Positions 17,469 through 25,461 of a stretch of 64,000 nt of DNA are shown in pieces. The stretch is from Flavobacteriaceae bacterium (GTDB taxonomy: Bacteria; Bacteroidota; Bacteroidia; Flavobacteriales; Flavobacteriaceae), in assembly GCA_030148025.1 (NCBI GenBank), contig JASBUG010000029.1, positions 62,001 through 126,000 on the forward strand, given 5' to 3'. The notes beneath the pieces are model-generated. The model ran no database searches. It was not told where the DNA came from and saw only the letters and a list, made by a program, of their open reading frames with translations. Within the stretch, counting starts at the first letter, position 1. Each line of letters opens with the position of its first letter. A program made the translations under genes and the position numbers.

Positions 17469-18311
17469 ATGAAAAAAATTATCGCCGCTGTATTATTAGT
17501 AACAACTGTTGCTTGTAAAAAAGAGATAAAAGCTCAAGAACAAGTAGTAGAAACAACAGAAGCCATAAAGCCTAATAGTAAGATTAAGGTTTTAAATCTA
17601 GGGGTTTTTCATATGGGTTATACCTCCGATGCAACCTCTACAGAGTATGATGAATCACAAGAAAAAAGCAAACAGGAAATTAAAGAGGTAAATAATTTGA
17701 TCGCAAAATTCAAGCCTACAATTATATTGGTTGAAGAGGAGCCAGAACATCAGGACGAATTGGAAAAAAGCTATAAAGCATATCTTGATAATGTTAATGC
17801 TAAAACAGCTTATGAAGGTAATGAGATCAAACTTTTGGGTTTTGAAATAGGGCGTTTAACAGGAACGAAGCGTATTTATGGTATTGATCATAGAATAGGG
17901 TATAATTATAACCAACATGCCTTAGCCGAAAAGCTTAATGCTGAAAAGTATTTTGACTTTATGAAGGAGATGGAAAGATTAGAAAGCACCGTCGATCTGG
18001 ATGTTAAAAACGTAGGACTTAAAAAAGCTTTGTCATTAATGAATACTCAAGAGGCTTACGATTGGTTAATAAATATAAATGCCGATGTGTTAGCTTATGT
18101 AAATACCGAAAATGGTTTTGAAGGGGTAGATGAAGCTGCAAAGTTCTATAAAAGAAATTTACGTATGTATGCTAATATGAATAAGATTAAAATGGATAAG
18201 AACGACCGTGTGCTAATTATATCTGGTGGTACACATGCTGCATTCTTACAAGGATTTTTGTCTAGGAGTTATGTTTATGAGTTAGAAGATATAAGCACTT
18301 ATTTAAATTAA
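17469..18311 (+). CDS. secreted lipoprotein with a DUF5694-like (TraB/ChaN-related) domain
   Basis: The N terminus MKKIIAAVLLVTTVAC is a short lipoprotein signal with Cys16. The mature 265-residue domain begins with KIKVLNLGVFHMGYTSD and ends with DRVLIISGGTHAAFLQGFL. These opening GxFHM and closing SGGxHAAFL signatures I associate with DUF5694, which is distantly related to the TraB/GumN/ChaN proteins thought to bind metals or act as hydrolases. In between are an acidic EEEPEHQDE motif and GIDHR, which could provide metal ligands. It stands alone between two operons and has its own terminator. The assignment is from motif memory only. Confidence 0.65.
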   Translation: MKKIIAAVLLVTTVACKKEIKAQEQVVETTEAIKPNSKIKVLNLGVFHMGYTSDATSTEYDESQEKSKQEIKEVNNLIAKFKPTIILVEEEPEHQDELEKSYKAYLDNVNAKTAYEGNEIKLLGFEIGRLTGTKRIYGIDHRIGYNYNQHALAEKLNAEKYFDFMKEMERLESTVDLDVKNVGLKKALSLMNTQEAYDWLININADVLAYVNTENGFEGVDEAAKFYKRNLRMYANMNKIKMDKNDRVLIISGGTHAAFLQGFLSRSYVYELEDISTYLN

Positions 18312-18333
18312 GCTGATTATTAAGTAATAAAAG

Positions 18334-18365
18334 AAAAAGTCTGAGTTATCGCTCAGGCTTTTTTT
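18334..18365 (+). terminator. terminator of the DUF5694-like gene
   Basis: A 12-bp stem (aaaaagtctgag/ctcaggcttttt, with one G-T pair) has loop ttatcg and is followed by T residues. Confidence 0.85.
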
Positions 18366-18419
18366 GTATATCGTAATCGTTTAAGAAGTATTATCGCATT
18401 TATAGTGTTTAGCAATTGT

Positions 18420-19538
18420 TTAATTTTTATTAAGGTGCATTTTCTTAAATTTAGGAGAGTTGGGGTAGTATTTAATGGCTAAATCTAAAACCTCATTTAA
18501 TTCTTTTTTCCGTCCTTGCCTTTCAAGTCTTCGTAATGTGCCTGATAAAGTTTGTGATGCATAAAATGAGTCTTCGAGTGGGATAATTTCAAATCCATAA
18601 TTGTTGGAAAAGTTCTTATAAAATTTTTCTATTTCGTTAGCTGGATTTTCAGAATTCCAGAATTCTCTATATGGAATGTTCCAAATATTAAATGGGTAAA
18701 TGGTTTCCAATCCGTGTTCTATACCTGAAATTGACATTCCATAATGATTTTCGTTTTCAAGGATTTCAACCGTATAATTAATGTTAGGGTTAGCAGTATT
18801 TGCAAGTTTTTGATTCAGTTGTGTATAAGCTAGGGCTTCCTCTTTTGGTCTTCGTTTTAAATCATCTCCAGCTTTGCCAATATATATAGCGCTTTTAGAA
18901 CGTTTTTTATCTTGAATAGCCTTTAAGGTTTTTTCTAGCACTGTTTCTCCAGATGTAAGTTTTACTGAAAGTTCTGCAGCTAGAACAATATATCCATCAA
19001 ACATATCTGGTTTGTCCCAGAAGGCTTCCAATACAGGGCCAAAAGTAGGAGACATGCCAATAATGGTTCTGTGAGAATTAATTCTATAATTATCTTCCAA
19101 AAATGGAATAAGCTCTTTTTTGAAAAAATCTAGATATTCATTTGCTTTTCCACCGTGATTGCCAAAAAATTTTTTTCCATCTTTCTTGAAAAGTTGTAAT
19201 GCCATGTCTGAACGTTTCCCTGTGTTATTTGGAATCCCAACAACAATACTTTCTGGTATTTCGTTTCTGGATGCCTTAATTTTTACCATAGAACTTGTTA
19301 GTTCAAACAAATATTCAGCATCTAAAACAATAATAACCGGATAGCTCTGTATATTTCGATTATAGTTTTTTGGTAGAGATATTAATACATCCCTATGTTC
19401 ATTCAAAATTTCTGAAAATAAATTGATGCTTTCTCCAATAACTATTTCCTGAGCAGATTTTTTTTCGCTCTCATTTGATTCATATGTTTGACAGGATAAA
19501 AAAATAAGGAATAATAGAAATTTGAATAGTCGTATCAT
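18420..19538 (-). CDS. putative esterase lipoprotein (alpha/beta hydrolase, esterase D/IroE-like)
   Basis: A lipobox (LIFLSCQ) at about residue 16 marks a lipoprotein. Residues 30-230 resemble the putative esterase family: RDVLISLPKNYNRNIQSYPVIIVLDAEYLF, VVGIPNNTGKRSDMAL, and FLEDNYRINSHRTIIGMSPTFGPVLEAFW, where GMSPTFG replaces the usual GHSxGG nucleophile elbow. A later NENHYGMS could supply the catalytic His. The C-terminal 100 residues have TPR-like helices (LSGTLRRLERQGRKKELNEVLDLAIKYYPNSPKF). The altered elbow makes activity uncertain. Confidence 0.7.
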   Translation of the reverse strand: MIRLFKFLLFLIFLSCQTYESNESEKKSAQEIVIGESINLFSEILNEHRDVLISLPKNYNRNIQSYPVIIVLDAEYLFELTSSMVKIKASRNEIPESIVVGIPNNTGKRSDMALQLFKKDGKKFFGNHGGKANEYLDFFKKELIPFLEDNYRINSHRTIIGMSPTFGPVLEAFWDKPDMFDGYIVLAAELSVKLTSGETVLEKTLKAIQDKKRSKSAIYIGKAGDDLKRRPKEEALAYTQLNQKLANTANPNINYTVEILENENHYGMSISGIEHGLETIYPFNIWNIPYREFWNSENPANEIEKFYKNFSNNYGFEIIPLEDSFYASQTLSGTLRRLERQGRKKELNEVLDLAIKYYPNSPKFKKMHLNKN

Positions 19539-19611
19539 AATGATGTTTTTTAAACTGGCTACAAAGATTAAGCAATAGCCATTTTAATAGCTTAATAATA
19601 TGTTATAGGTT

Positions 19612-20082
19612 TTATTTAAAGTACTTTTCACCAAATTCATCATATACTTCAGTCATGCTAAAAGCTTCAGGTGTTGAGCCTTTTTGGTTAAGCATGTCTA
19701 ATTTTTCTTTTGCTTCTAATACTGTTGGTATTTGCCCTTTGTCTATATACCACATGACAGCTTTGTAGCCTGCCATATCATTTGACCATTTTTTTCTGCT
19801 TTTCAAGAAGTAACTATGTACAGTTCGGTAAGCATATTCTTTTAAGTAATCAAAGTTTTCCCAAACAGACATGTTTACAAAAATCAACTTGTCTTCATAC
19901 GGAGTTTCTACGTCTGCAGCACTTTCACCATTTTCATCTTTAAGCCTCCAAATAAAACCATCGCTCTCTTCTGCAAGCAGATTAATTGGAGCGAGGAAAT
20001 CTTTGAATTCCTTAATAATAGGAGAATCTAAATCGTCTTTTAGTCTAATAATATTGAATTGTGCAAGATGTTTAGTATTCAT
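19612..20082 (-). CDS. DUF3291 domain protein
   Basis: The 156-residue protein matches the DUF3291 pattern: HLAQFNIIRLKDDLDSPIIKEF at the start, GFIWRLKDENGESA, FVNMSVWENFDYLKEYAYRTVHS and MWYIDKGQIPT. The fold resembles dimeric alpha/beta-barrel monooxygenase-type proteins such as EthD, but no function is established. It lacks a signal peptide and is cytoplasmic. It lies 28 bases downstream of the S9 peptidase gene in the same direction and may share its transcript. Confidence 0.85.
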   Translation of the reverse strand: MNTKHLAQFNIIRLKDDLDSPIIKEFKDFLAPINLLAEESDGFIWRLKDENGESAADVETPYEDKLIFVNMSVWENFDYLKEYAYRTVHSYFLKSRKKWSNDMAGYKAVMWYIDKGQIPTVLEAKEKLDMLNQKGSTPEAFSMTEVYDEFGEKYFK

Positions 20083-20110
20083 GATTTGTATTTTTGAGTT
20101 TATAGTAATT

Positions 20111-22096
20111 TTAAAAATGTTTCTTTATCCATTCTATCCACCTCTTATAAATATCCTTTTTATGTATTGGATCTTGTGGGAAGTGACCAGGTAAAGGGTA
20201 GGCTATAAACTTTGTTTCTATACCATTGTCTTTTAAATTGTAAAATAGCTTAAAAGATTGAGAAACAGTAACGCGTTGGTCTAAAATGTTTGATAAAATT
20301 AGTGTAGGTGTTTTAATTTGGTGTGCATAAGTAATAGGAGACTGTTTTCGATAATTCTCTGCATTGTTATTTGTCCAAGGCGAACCGCCAAGACCATAAG
20401 CAGACCAAATATTCATGTCTGCCATACTATACCAATCAAACCAGTCTGTAACCGCAGCTCCTGCAACAGCTGCCTTCCAGCTTTGATAATGTGAGGTTAG
20501 CCATACAGTCATAAAACCACCATAGGACCAACCAGAAACTGCCATTTTACTGTTGTCAATAAAACCAAGTTTTGTAATGGCTTTAATTCCCGTCATTATA
20601 TCTTTCCCAGGTCCTTCGCCAGCATCATTAATAATAGCGCTTTGATAGGCTTTCCCTAGATTATTACTTCCTCTGTAGTTAGGTTGAAAAACAACCCAAC
20701 CTTGAGCAGCAAGTGCTTGTGCAAAAAAGCTGAATTTTTCTACAGAAGATGCCATTGGTCCACCATGAATGTATAATACTAAGGGATATTTTTTATCTGG
20801 TGAAAATGAAGGAGGGTAAGTTATAACACCATCTGAATAAAAACCATCGTCACTTTTCCAATTTACTGAACTAACCTTGCCTAAGTTTAATTTTGAAACT
20901 ACTGAATTAAAAGAAGTTATTTTTTTGGGAATGCTCGTAGAATCTTTTAAGTAATATAATTCTGGAGCTTCTTGAGATGTTGAGCCAACAAAAATAATTT
21001 TATCTGTTGGACCAATGTCTATATCATTTAATGATGGGATGATGTTTTTCGTGTCCAATTTTTTAAATGAACCATTTGATTGGACTCTCCATAAGCTAAC
21101 TCTTGTTCCATCAGGTGTGCCAATAAGAAATTCTGCATTAGAAAACTGAAGGTGATCATTGATATGACGATCTATATTATGAGAAATGTATTTACTCTTA
21201 CGGGTTTTTAAGTCTAGGGTAAATAATCCGTGTGGATTAAACAAAGGTTCTTTATCAATAACTTTGTTGTATGAAATAACAGATCCATCCTTAGAAAAAG
21301 AAGGGTTAACGGGTAGGTTAAATCCTTTGTCCAGTGTAGTAATATTTTTTGTGTTTATGTTTACTAGTTGCAATGAGCTTTTTAAAAACTCAGAGAGATG
21401 TGGTTTTGGTTGTTCAATAAAAACTATGTGTTTACTGTCTGGAGACCATTCAATGTCCCCAGTAAAACTATTAAATCCAGATTCTCCAAACGTTAATTGT
21501 TGCTCATTATTTCCATCAACTGAGCATGTCCAAATATGAGCAGGCTGTGCTGCCTTTTTTGCTAAGTAGGAGTCATGTCCAACCTCAAAGGATTTATTGT
21601 AATTATTGCTATTACTTAAGGGAGTGTCTTTTTGAACAAAGGCAAATAATTCTCCATCTGGACTCCATTTATACGTAATAATTCCCTCGCTACTATGAGT
21701 GATCTGTTGTATTTTATTACTACTAACCGAAACTTTGAAGATCTGTCTTTTTTTGTTTTTTCCTTGAGTTATAAAAGAAATATACTGGCCGTTTGGAGAC
21801 CATTCAGGATGACTTATATATGTTGTGTTATAAGTAAGAGGAAACGTTTCTTTTGTTTGTATATCGATTAGCCAAAGGGTATTGGTGTACGTGTTAAGGT
21901 CTGTATTTGGTTTTTTACTAATAAGTAAAACTTTTGTGCCGTTAGGACTTATTTTTGGACTACTTAACTTAATCAACATGTCATAACTTTCAACTGTAAG
22001 ATTAGATGATTGTGCTAAGAGTTTGTTGGCTTTTGGAACGAAAAAAAGCACCAATGTAAAAAATAGTAATAAGAGCTTACATTTTAATTGTCTCAT
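20111..22096 (-). CDS. secreted S9 family prolyl oligopeptidase-type peptidase
   Basis: This exported peptidase has an N-terminal WD40/TolB-like propeller with repeated SPNGxxI and SPDG units (IEWSPDSKHIVFIEQ, YKWSPDGELFAFV), followed by an alpha/beta hydrolase domain. The catalytic triad is visible: Ser in SGWSYGGFMT near residue 520, Asp in ILSNILDQRVT and His in PLPGHFPQD. The oxyanion region reads VLYIHGGP. I place the start at the ATG at 22096, which gives the signal peptide MRQLKCKLLLLFFTLVLFF. An earlier ATG at 22135 would put coding sequence through a perfect palindrome. The likely role is peptide scavenging in the periplasm or at the surface. Confidence 0.93.
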   Translation of the reverse strand: MRQLKCKLLLLFFTLVLFFVPKANKLLAQSSNLTVESYDMLIKLSSPKISPNGTKVLLISKKPNTDLNTYTNTLWLIDIQTKETFPLTYNTTYISHPEWSPNGQYISFITQGKNKKRQIFKVSVSSNKIQQITHSSEGIITYKWSPDGELFAFVQKDTPLSNSNNYNKSFEVGHDSYLAKKAAQPAHIWTCSVDGNNEQQLTFGESGFNSFTGDIEWSPDSKHIVFIEQPKPHLSEFLKSSLQLVNINTKNITTLDKGFNLPVNPSFSKDGSVISYNKVIDKEPLFNPHGLFTLDLKTRKSKYISHNIDRHINDHLQFSNAEFLIGTPDGTRVSLWRVQSNGSFKKLDTKNIIPSLNDIDIGPTDKIIFVGSTSQEAPELYYLKDSTSIPKKITSFNSVVSKLNLGKVSSVNWKSDDGFYSDGVITYPPSFSPDKKYPLVLYIHGGPMASSVEKFSFFAQALAAQGWVVFQPNYRGSNNLGKAYQSAIINDAGEGPGKDIMTGIKAITKLGFIDNSKMAVSGWSYGGFMTVWLTSHYQSWKAAVAGAAVTDWFDWYSMADMNIWSAYGLGGSPWTNNNAENYRKQSPITYAHQIKTPTLILSNILDQRVTVSQSFKLFYNLKDNGIETKFIAYPLPGHFPQDPIHKKDIYKRWIEWIKKHF

Positions 22097-22108
22097 TTTG
22101 TTTAAGTA

Positions 22109-22132
22109 TGTCAAATAATTAATTATTTGACA
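22109..22132. promoter_or_regulatory. perfect 24-bp palindrome upstream of the S9 peptidase gene
   Basis: The half-site TGTCAAATAATT is followed without a gap by its exact reverse complement. It begins 13 bases upstream of the peptidase start. Directly upstream on the minus strand lies GATATTTG (22134-22141), one mismatch from TAnnTTTG, so the palindrome would cover the transcription start. This is the position of a repressor operator. Confidence 0.6.
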
Positions 22133-22240
22133 CAAATATCATTTATCAAAGTGAGTTATTCTTGTTCTATATGGAGTGTTATTTGTTCGAAAAGAAGAGT
22201 AGATAAAAGATATAGCTTAAATATTTTAATGCCATTTAGC

Positions 22241-22291
22241 ATTGTTGTTCTTCAATGGTCTAACAATGATTATAGCTATAGTTGTAGGTAG
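22241..22291 (-). repeat. cassette-like boundary repeat, copy B
   Basis: This bipartite element follows the stop codon of the lipocalin-like gene. Its left block attgttgTTCTtcaatggtct matches copy A (attgttgtcaacggtct) except for a 4-base insert and one change. Its right block ttatagctatagttg resembles ttatagccattgttgg of copy A. The middle differs in length (8 against 23 bases). Confidence 0.6.
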
Positions 22292-22294
22292 TTT

Positions 22295-22696
22295 TCACCT
22301 TGTTAGAATTTCTTTTAATGTACCTTGTCCTGAAATTTCAGTTTCCCATTTCATTGATGAACTTTTTAAATCAGTTACTGTATAAACTTTAGATTCAAGA
22401 TTAGAGTTGTCAAAGTCCACCGTAAGCTCATTCCCATTCATAGTCCAATTACCTAGTTCAATTCTTAGTTCCAAATTTCCTCCAATATTGTCTAAAAATC
22501 TAAATTCTGTTCGATTATCAGCTGTTAACAGTCGAATCACGCTCTGATTAGTAACAATTTCTCCGTTCAATTTACTTTCATCAACAGTCCAACCGCCAAT
22601 AACTGATATTTCAGTTTCATTATCGTCACTGTTCGAACAGGATGAGAGAATCAAAAGCCCTATGAATAAAGCAGAAAGAAAGTTAAGTTTTTTCAT
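22295..22696 (-). CDS. small lipocalin-like lipoprotein
   Basis: A 133-residue lipoprotein with signal MKKLNFLSALFIGLLILSSC (Cys20) and a short Asp/Asn/Glu linker. The remaining 100 residues have a lipocalin-like pattern: IGGWTVDESKLNGEIV, TEFRFLDNIGGNLELRIELGNWTMNGNELTVDF, YTVTDLKSSSMKWETE. The GxW near the start and the closing strand fit the lipocalin-like domain found in many Bacteroidota lipoproteins. It sits between two copies of a related boundary repeat and has no functional link to its neighbours, as if it were a mobile cassette gene. Confidence 0.75.
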   Translation of the reverse strand: MKKLNFLSALFIGLLILSSCSNSDDNETEISVIGGWTVDESKLNGEIVTNQSVIRLLTADNRTEFRFLDNIGGNLELRIELGNWTMNGNELTVDFDNSNLESKVYTVTDLKSSSMKWETEISGQGTLKEILTR

Positions 22697-22712
22697 TTTA
22701 GAGTTTGGATTA

Positions 22713-22772
22713 AATTGTTGTCAACGGTCTCGGTTATGTGTACTTGCAATTACTTATAGCCATTGTTGGTAG
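22713..22772 (-). repeat. cassette-like boundary repeat, copy A
   Basis: It lies between the stop of the 254-aa gene and the start of the lipocalin-like gene. The left block aattgttgtcaacggt is shared with copy C (12 of 16 bases) and with copy B. The right block ttatagccattgttggtag is shared with copy B. The variable middle contains cggttatgtgtacttgcaa. Confidence 0.6.
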
Positions 22773-22775
22773 TAG

Positions 22776-23540
22776 TTATTTTTTATTTATCAGTTCCACA
22801 ATTTCTTTAACCGGATTGGTAAAACCTACGTAATTCTCACGTAACCTTTTTTCTTCAATATTCTCTTCTTTTGGAAGGTCATCTCTAGTTGAATCAATCG
22901 AATTAGGTTTAGTCGGTTGGAATTCATAATATTCGTTAATCAACCCTTTTATCTTATCATCAAAATCAGTCAAATGTTGGAACTTAATCACAAGTCCATA
23001 AAACTCTGAAAAAGTATTAGAAATCTTAATTTCAGTTGCCCTTACTTTGTTTCCTGATTCTATATGGAACGCATAAAACTTTTTAGTTTCTTCCTCATTG
23101 TCTTCTCTTTCGCTTCTTTCAAATTGAGCGTACCAATAAGGTTTATGAGCTTTGTGCATTGCTAATTCACGATAATGGTCACATAATAAATGTTCAAGTC
23201 GATTTAAATTAGCTTGAATCTCCAGCTTTTGTTTAGACTTTTCTTTTACTTTATTTAAAAACCAAAAAATTATTTGTGGAATCAATGCAAGTAAAGCTCC
23301 AATTAACAACGGAATTAATGTATCCCAAATGGGTTTTTCTTCCTTTTTCTCTTCAGTTAGCTTTTTAACAAGCTTGTCAAAAGACTTATTAGTAATTTCT
23401 ATTTGAGAAGAATTATCAATCGTTAATTTCTCCTCTATTTTAGAAATTTTCTCTTTTTCAACTTTTAGCGTATCAGTCTGCCCAAATGTTGAAAAACAAA
23501 AAAATAGGCTAAAAATTAATATGTAAACTTGATTTTTCAT
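22776..23540 (-). CDS. membrane protein with coiled-coil segments, unknown
   Basis: I do not recognise this 254-residue protein. It starts with a probable signal peptide (MKNQVYILIFSLFFCFSTFGQ). A charged, Lys/Glu-rich periplasmic linker of about 50 residues follows, then one strong transmembrane helix (TLIPLLIGALLALIPQIIFWFL). The cytoplasmic C-terminal part has a helical region (KEKSKQKLEIQANLNRLEHLLCDHYRELAMHKAHKPYWYAQFERSE interrupted by turns) and ends in VKEIVELINKK. The helix-rich tail could be a signalling or scaffold region. It is bordered by boundary repeats and a palindrome, suggesting recent acquisition. Confidence 0.65.
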   Translation of the reverse strand: MKNQVYILIFSLFFCFSTFGQTDTLKVEKEKISKIEEKLTIDNSSQIEITNKSFDKLVKKLTEEKKEEKPIWDTLIPLLIGALLALIPQIIFWFLNKVKEKSKQKLEIQANLNRLEHLLCDHYRELAMHKAHKPYWYAQFERSEREDNEEETKKFYAFHIESGNKVRATEIKISNTFSEFYGLVIKFQHLTDFDDKIKGLINEYYEFQPTKPNSIDSTRDDLPKEENIEEKRLRENYVGFTNPVKEIVELINKK

Positions 23541-23542
23541 CT

Positions 23543-23558
23543 AATTAATGCCGACGGT
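23543..23558 (-). repeat. cassette-like boundary core, copy C
   Basis: The sequence aattaatgccgacggt matches the core of copy A (aattgttgtcaacggt) at 12 of 16 positions. It lies 2 bases upstream of the 254-aa gene start, the same side on which copy A precedes the lipocalin-like gene. Confidence 0.4.
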
Positions 23559-23562
23559 TGAA

Positions 23563-23582
23563 TATAATCCCTAGGGATTATA
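23563..23582. repeat. perfect 20-bp palindrome at the edge of the cassette-like segment
   Basis: The half-site TATAATCCCT is followed directly by its reverse complement. It is next to boundary copy C and 50 bases from the pruA terminator. It could be an operator for the 254-aa gene or part of a recombination site. Confidence 0.55.
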
Positions 23583-23632
23583 GTTCTATTATATTTTCAC
23601 TGTTTTCCTACAAATTTAATTAAAAACAATAA

Positions 23633-23662
23633 AAAAGCCTGTTTCGTTAAAAACAGGCTTTT
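23633..23662 (-). terminator. terminator of pruA
   Basis: A 12-bp stem (aaaagcctgttt/aaacaggctttt) with a 6-base loop lies just past the pruA stop. It has A and T runs on both sides and may act in both directions. Confidence 0.9.
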
Positions 23663-23682
23663 ACTATAGTAAGTTAACTTAT

Positions 23683-25311
23683 TTACTCTCCTAAGAAAGG
23701 ATATCTGTAATCACTTGGGCTTACAAATGTTTCCTTGATCATACGTGGCGATACCCAACGCAATAAGTTTTGTGCACTTCCTGCTTTATCGTTAGTTCCT
23801 GAAGCTCTGGCACCACCAAATGGTTGTTGTCCTACAACTGCTCCAGTTGGCTTATCGTTAATATAGAAATTACCAGCACAATTTTGTAAAGCTTTTGTTG
23901 CTTGTGTAGCAGCATAACGGTCTGTGGAGAAAATAGCTCCTGTTAATGCATACTCACTTGTACCGTCAACCAACTCTAGAGTTTCGGCATAGTTGTCATC
24001 TTCATACACATAAATAGTAATTACAGGTCCAAATAATTCTGTACACATGGTTGTGTATTTAGGGTCTGTAGTTACAATAACTGTAGGCTCGATAAAATAT
24101 CCTTTACTCTTATCGTAACCACCACCAACAATAATTTCTGCATTACTGTCTGCTTTTGCTTGATCAATATATTTTGCAAGTTTGTCAAATGAACCTTCAT
24201 GAATTACTGCTGTAATAAAGTTGTTCATATCTGCTGGCGATCCCATTTTAAATGAGTTCACATCCTCGATCACGTAATTCTTAACGTCATTCCACATACT
24301 TGATGGAATGTAAGCTCTAGATGCTGCGCTACATTTTTGTCCCTGGAATTCAAAAGCACCACGAGAAATAGCTGTTGCAACTTGCTTAGCATTTGCTGAA
24401 GGGTGTGCAACGATAAAGTCTTTTCCACCTGTTTCACCAACAATTCTTGGGTATGTTTTGTAGTTATGAATGTTGTTTCCAATCTTTTTCCAAAGCTCTT
24501 TAAAGATAAATGTAGATCCTGTAAAGTGTAATCCTGAGAAATCTGGGTGATCCATAACTGTGTCAGTGATCATTACAGGGTCACCAAATACAACGTTAAT
24601 TACACCTGGAGGAACTCCAGCTTCCTTAAATACATCCATCACTACTTTTGCAGAAAATACTTGGCTATCACTTGGTTTCCAAATAACAACGTTACCCATT
24701 AATGCCATACATGCAGGTAAGTTACCAGCAATAGCTGTAAAGTTAAATGGTGTTACGGCATATGTAAATCCTTCAAGAGGTCTATATTCAATACGGTTCC
24801 AAGCATCACTTGTACTTTCTGGTTGCTCGTGATAGATGTCAGTCATAAACTGAACATTAAAACGTAAGAAGTCTATTAACTCACAAGCAGCATCAATTTC
24901 TGCTTGGTGAATTGTTTTAGACTGTGCGATCATAGTAGCAGCATTTATTTTTGCTCTATAAGGTCCTGCAATTAATTCTGCAGCACGTAAAAAGATTGCA
25001 GCACGCTGTTCCCATGGCATTTGCGACCACTCCTTTCTTGCTTCTAAAGCTGTAGCAATAGCTTCTTCTACATGAGATTTTTCAGCTAGATGATAAGTTC
25101 CAACAATATGTTGATGATCATGTGGAGGAGACATTGTTCTGGTATTTCCAGTTTCAATATCTTTTCCGTTTATATATAATGGCACATCTACAGTGCTGTT
25201 AAACATTTCGTTATATGTTTCTAATACAGCGTCGCGCTCTGGAGAACCAGGAGCATATCCTTTAACAGGCTCGTTTACTGCAACAGGAACATTAAAAAAT
25301 CCTTTTCCCAT
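23683..25311 (-). CDS. pruA: 1-pyrroline-5-carboxylate dehydrogenase
   Basis: PruA oxidises glutamate-gamma-semialdehyde to glutamate with NAD+, the second step of proline degradation. The 542-residue length fits the long single-function group-1 P5CDH found in Bacteroidota and eukaryotic mitochondria rather than the fused PutA. Aldehyde dehydrogenase signatures are present: VTPFNFTAIAGNLPACMALMGN, FTGSTFIFKELW, VGETGGKDF (catalytic Glu) and FEFQGQKCSAASRAYIP (catalytic Cys), with PFGGARASGTNDKAG near the C terminus. No proline dehydrogenase gene is nearby. A TAACTTTG box lies 39 bases upstream. Confidence 0.97.
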   Translation of the reverse strand: MGKGFFNVPVAVNEPVKGYAPGSPERDAVLETYNEMFNSTVDVPLYINGKDIETGNTRTMSPPHDHQHIVGTYHLAEKSHVEEAIATALEARKEWSQMPWEQRAAIFLRAAELIAGPYRAKINAATMIAQSKTIHQAEIDAACELIDFLRFNVQFMTDIYHEQPESTSDAWNRIEYRPLEGFTYAVTPFNFTAIAGNLPACMALMGNVVIWKPSDSQVFSAKVVMDVFKEAGVPPGVINVVFGDPVMITDTVMDHPDFSGLHFTGSTFIFKELWKKIGNNIHNYKTYPRIVGETGGKDFIVAHPSANAKQVATAISRGAFEFQGQKCSAASRAYIPSSMWNDVKNYVIEDVNSFKMGSPADMNNFITAVIHEGSFDKLAKYIDQAKADSNAEIIVGGGYDKSKGYFIEPTVIVTTDPKYTTMCTELFGPVITIYVYEDDNYAETLELVDGTSEYALTGAIFSTDRYAATQATKALQNCAGNFYINDKPTGAVVGQQPFGGARASGTNDKAGSAQNLLRWVSPRMIKETFVSPSDYRYPFLGE

Positions 25312-25349
25312 GATTATTTTTTATTAGTTGAGTTATAAAAATTAAGGAG

Positions 25350-25357
25350 CAAAGTTA
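25350..25357 (-). promoter_or_regulatory. -7 promoter box for pruA
   Basis: The minus strand reads TAACTTTG (TAnnTTTG), 39 bases upstream of the pruA start. Confidence 0.5.
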
Positions 25358-25461
25358 CAACAAATTTTAATGATTATTTTATCCTATTGTAAGCAAATAT
25401 TAGCATTAAATTCTTCGATAATTTTTGTAAGTTGCTACGGCTAGATTAGACTATAGCTTTT

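Noticed and set aside
22241-22772. Integron attC sites
   Set aside because: The conserved blocks are direct, not inverted, and they do not show the RYYYAAC/GTTRRRY ends. No integron integrase is in the window, so only a cassette-like layout is claimed.
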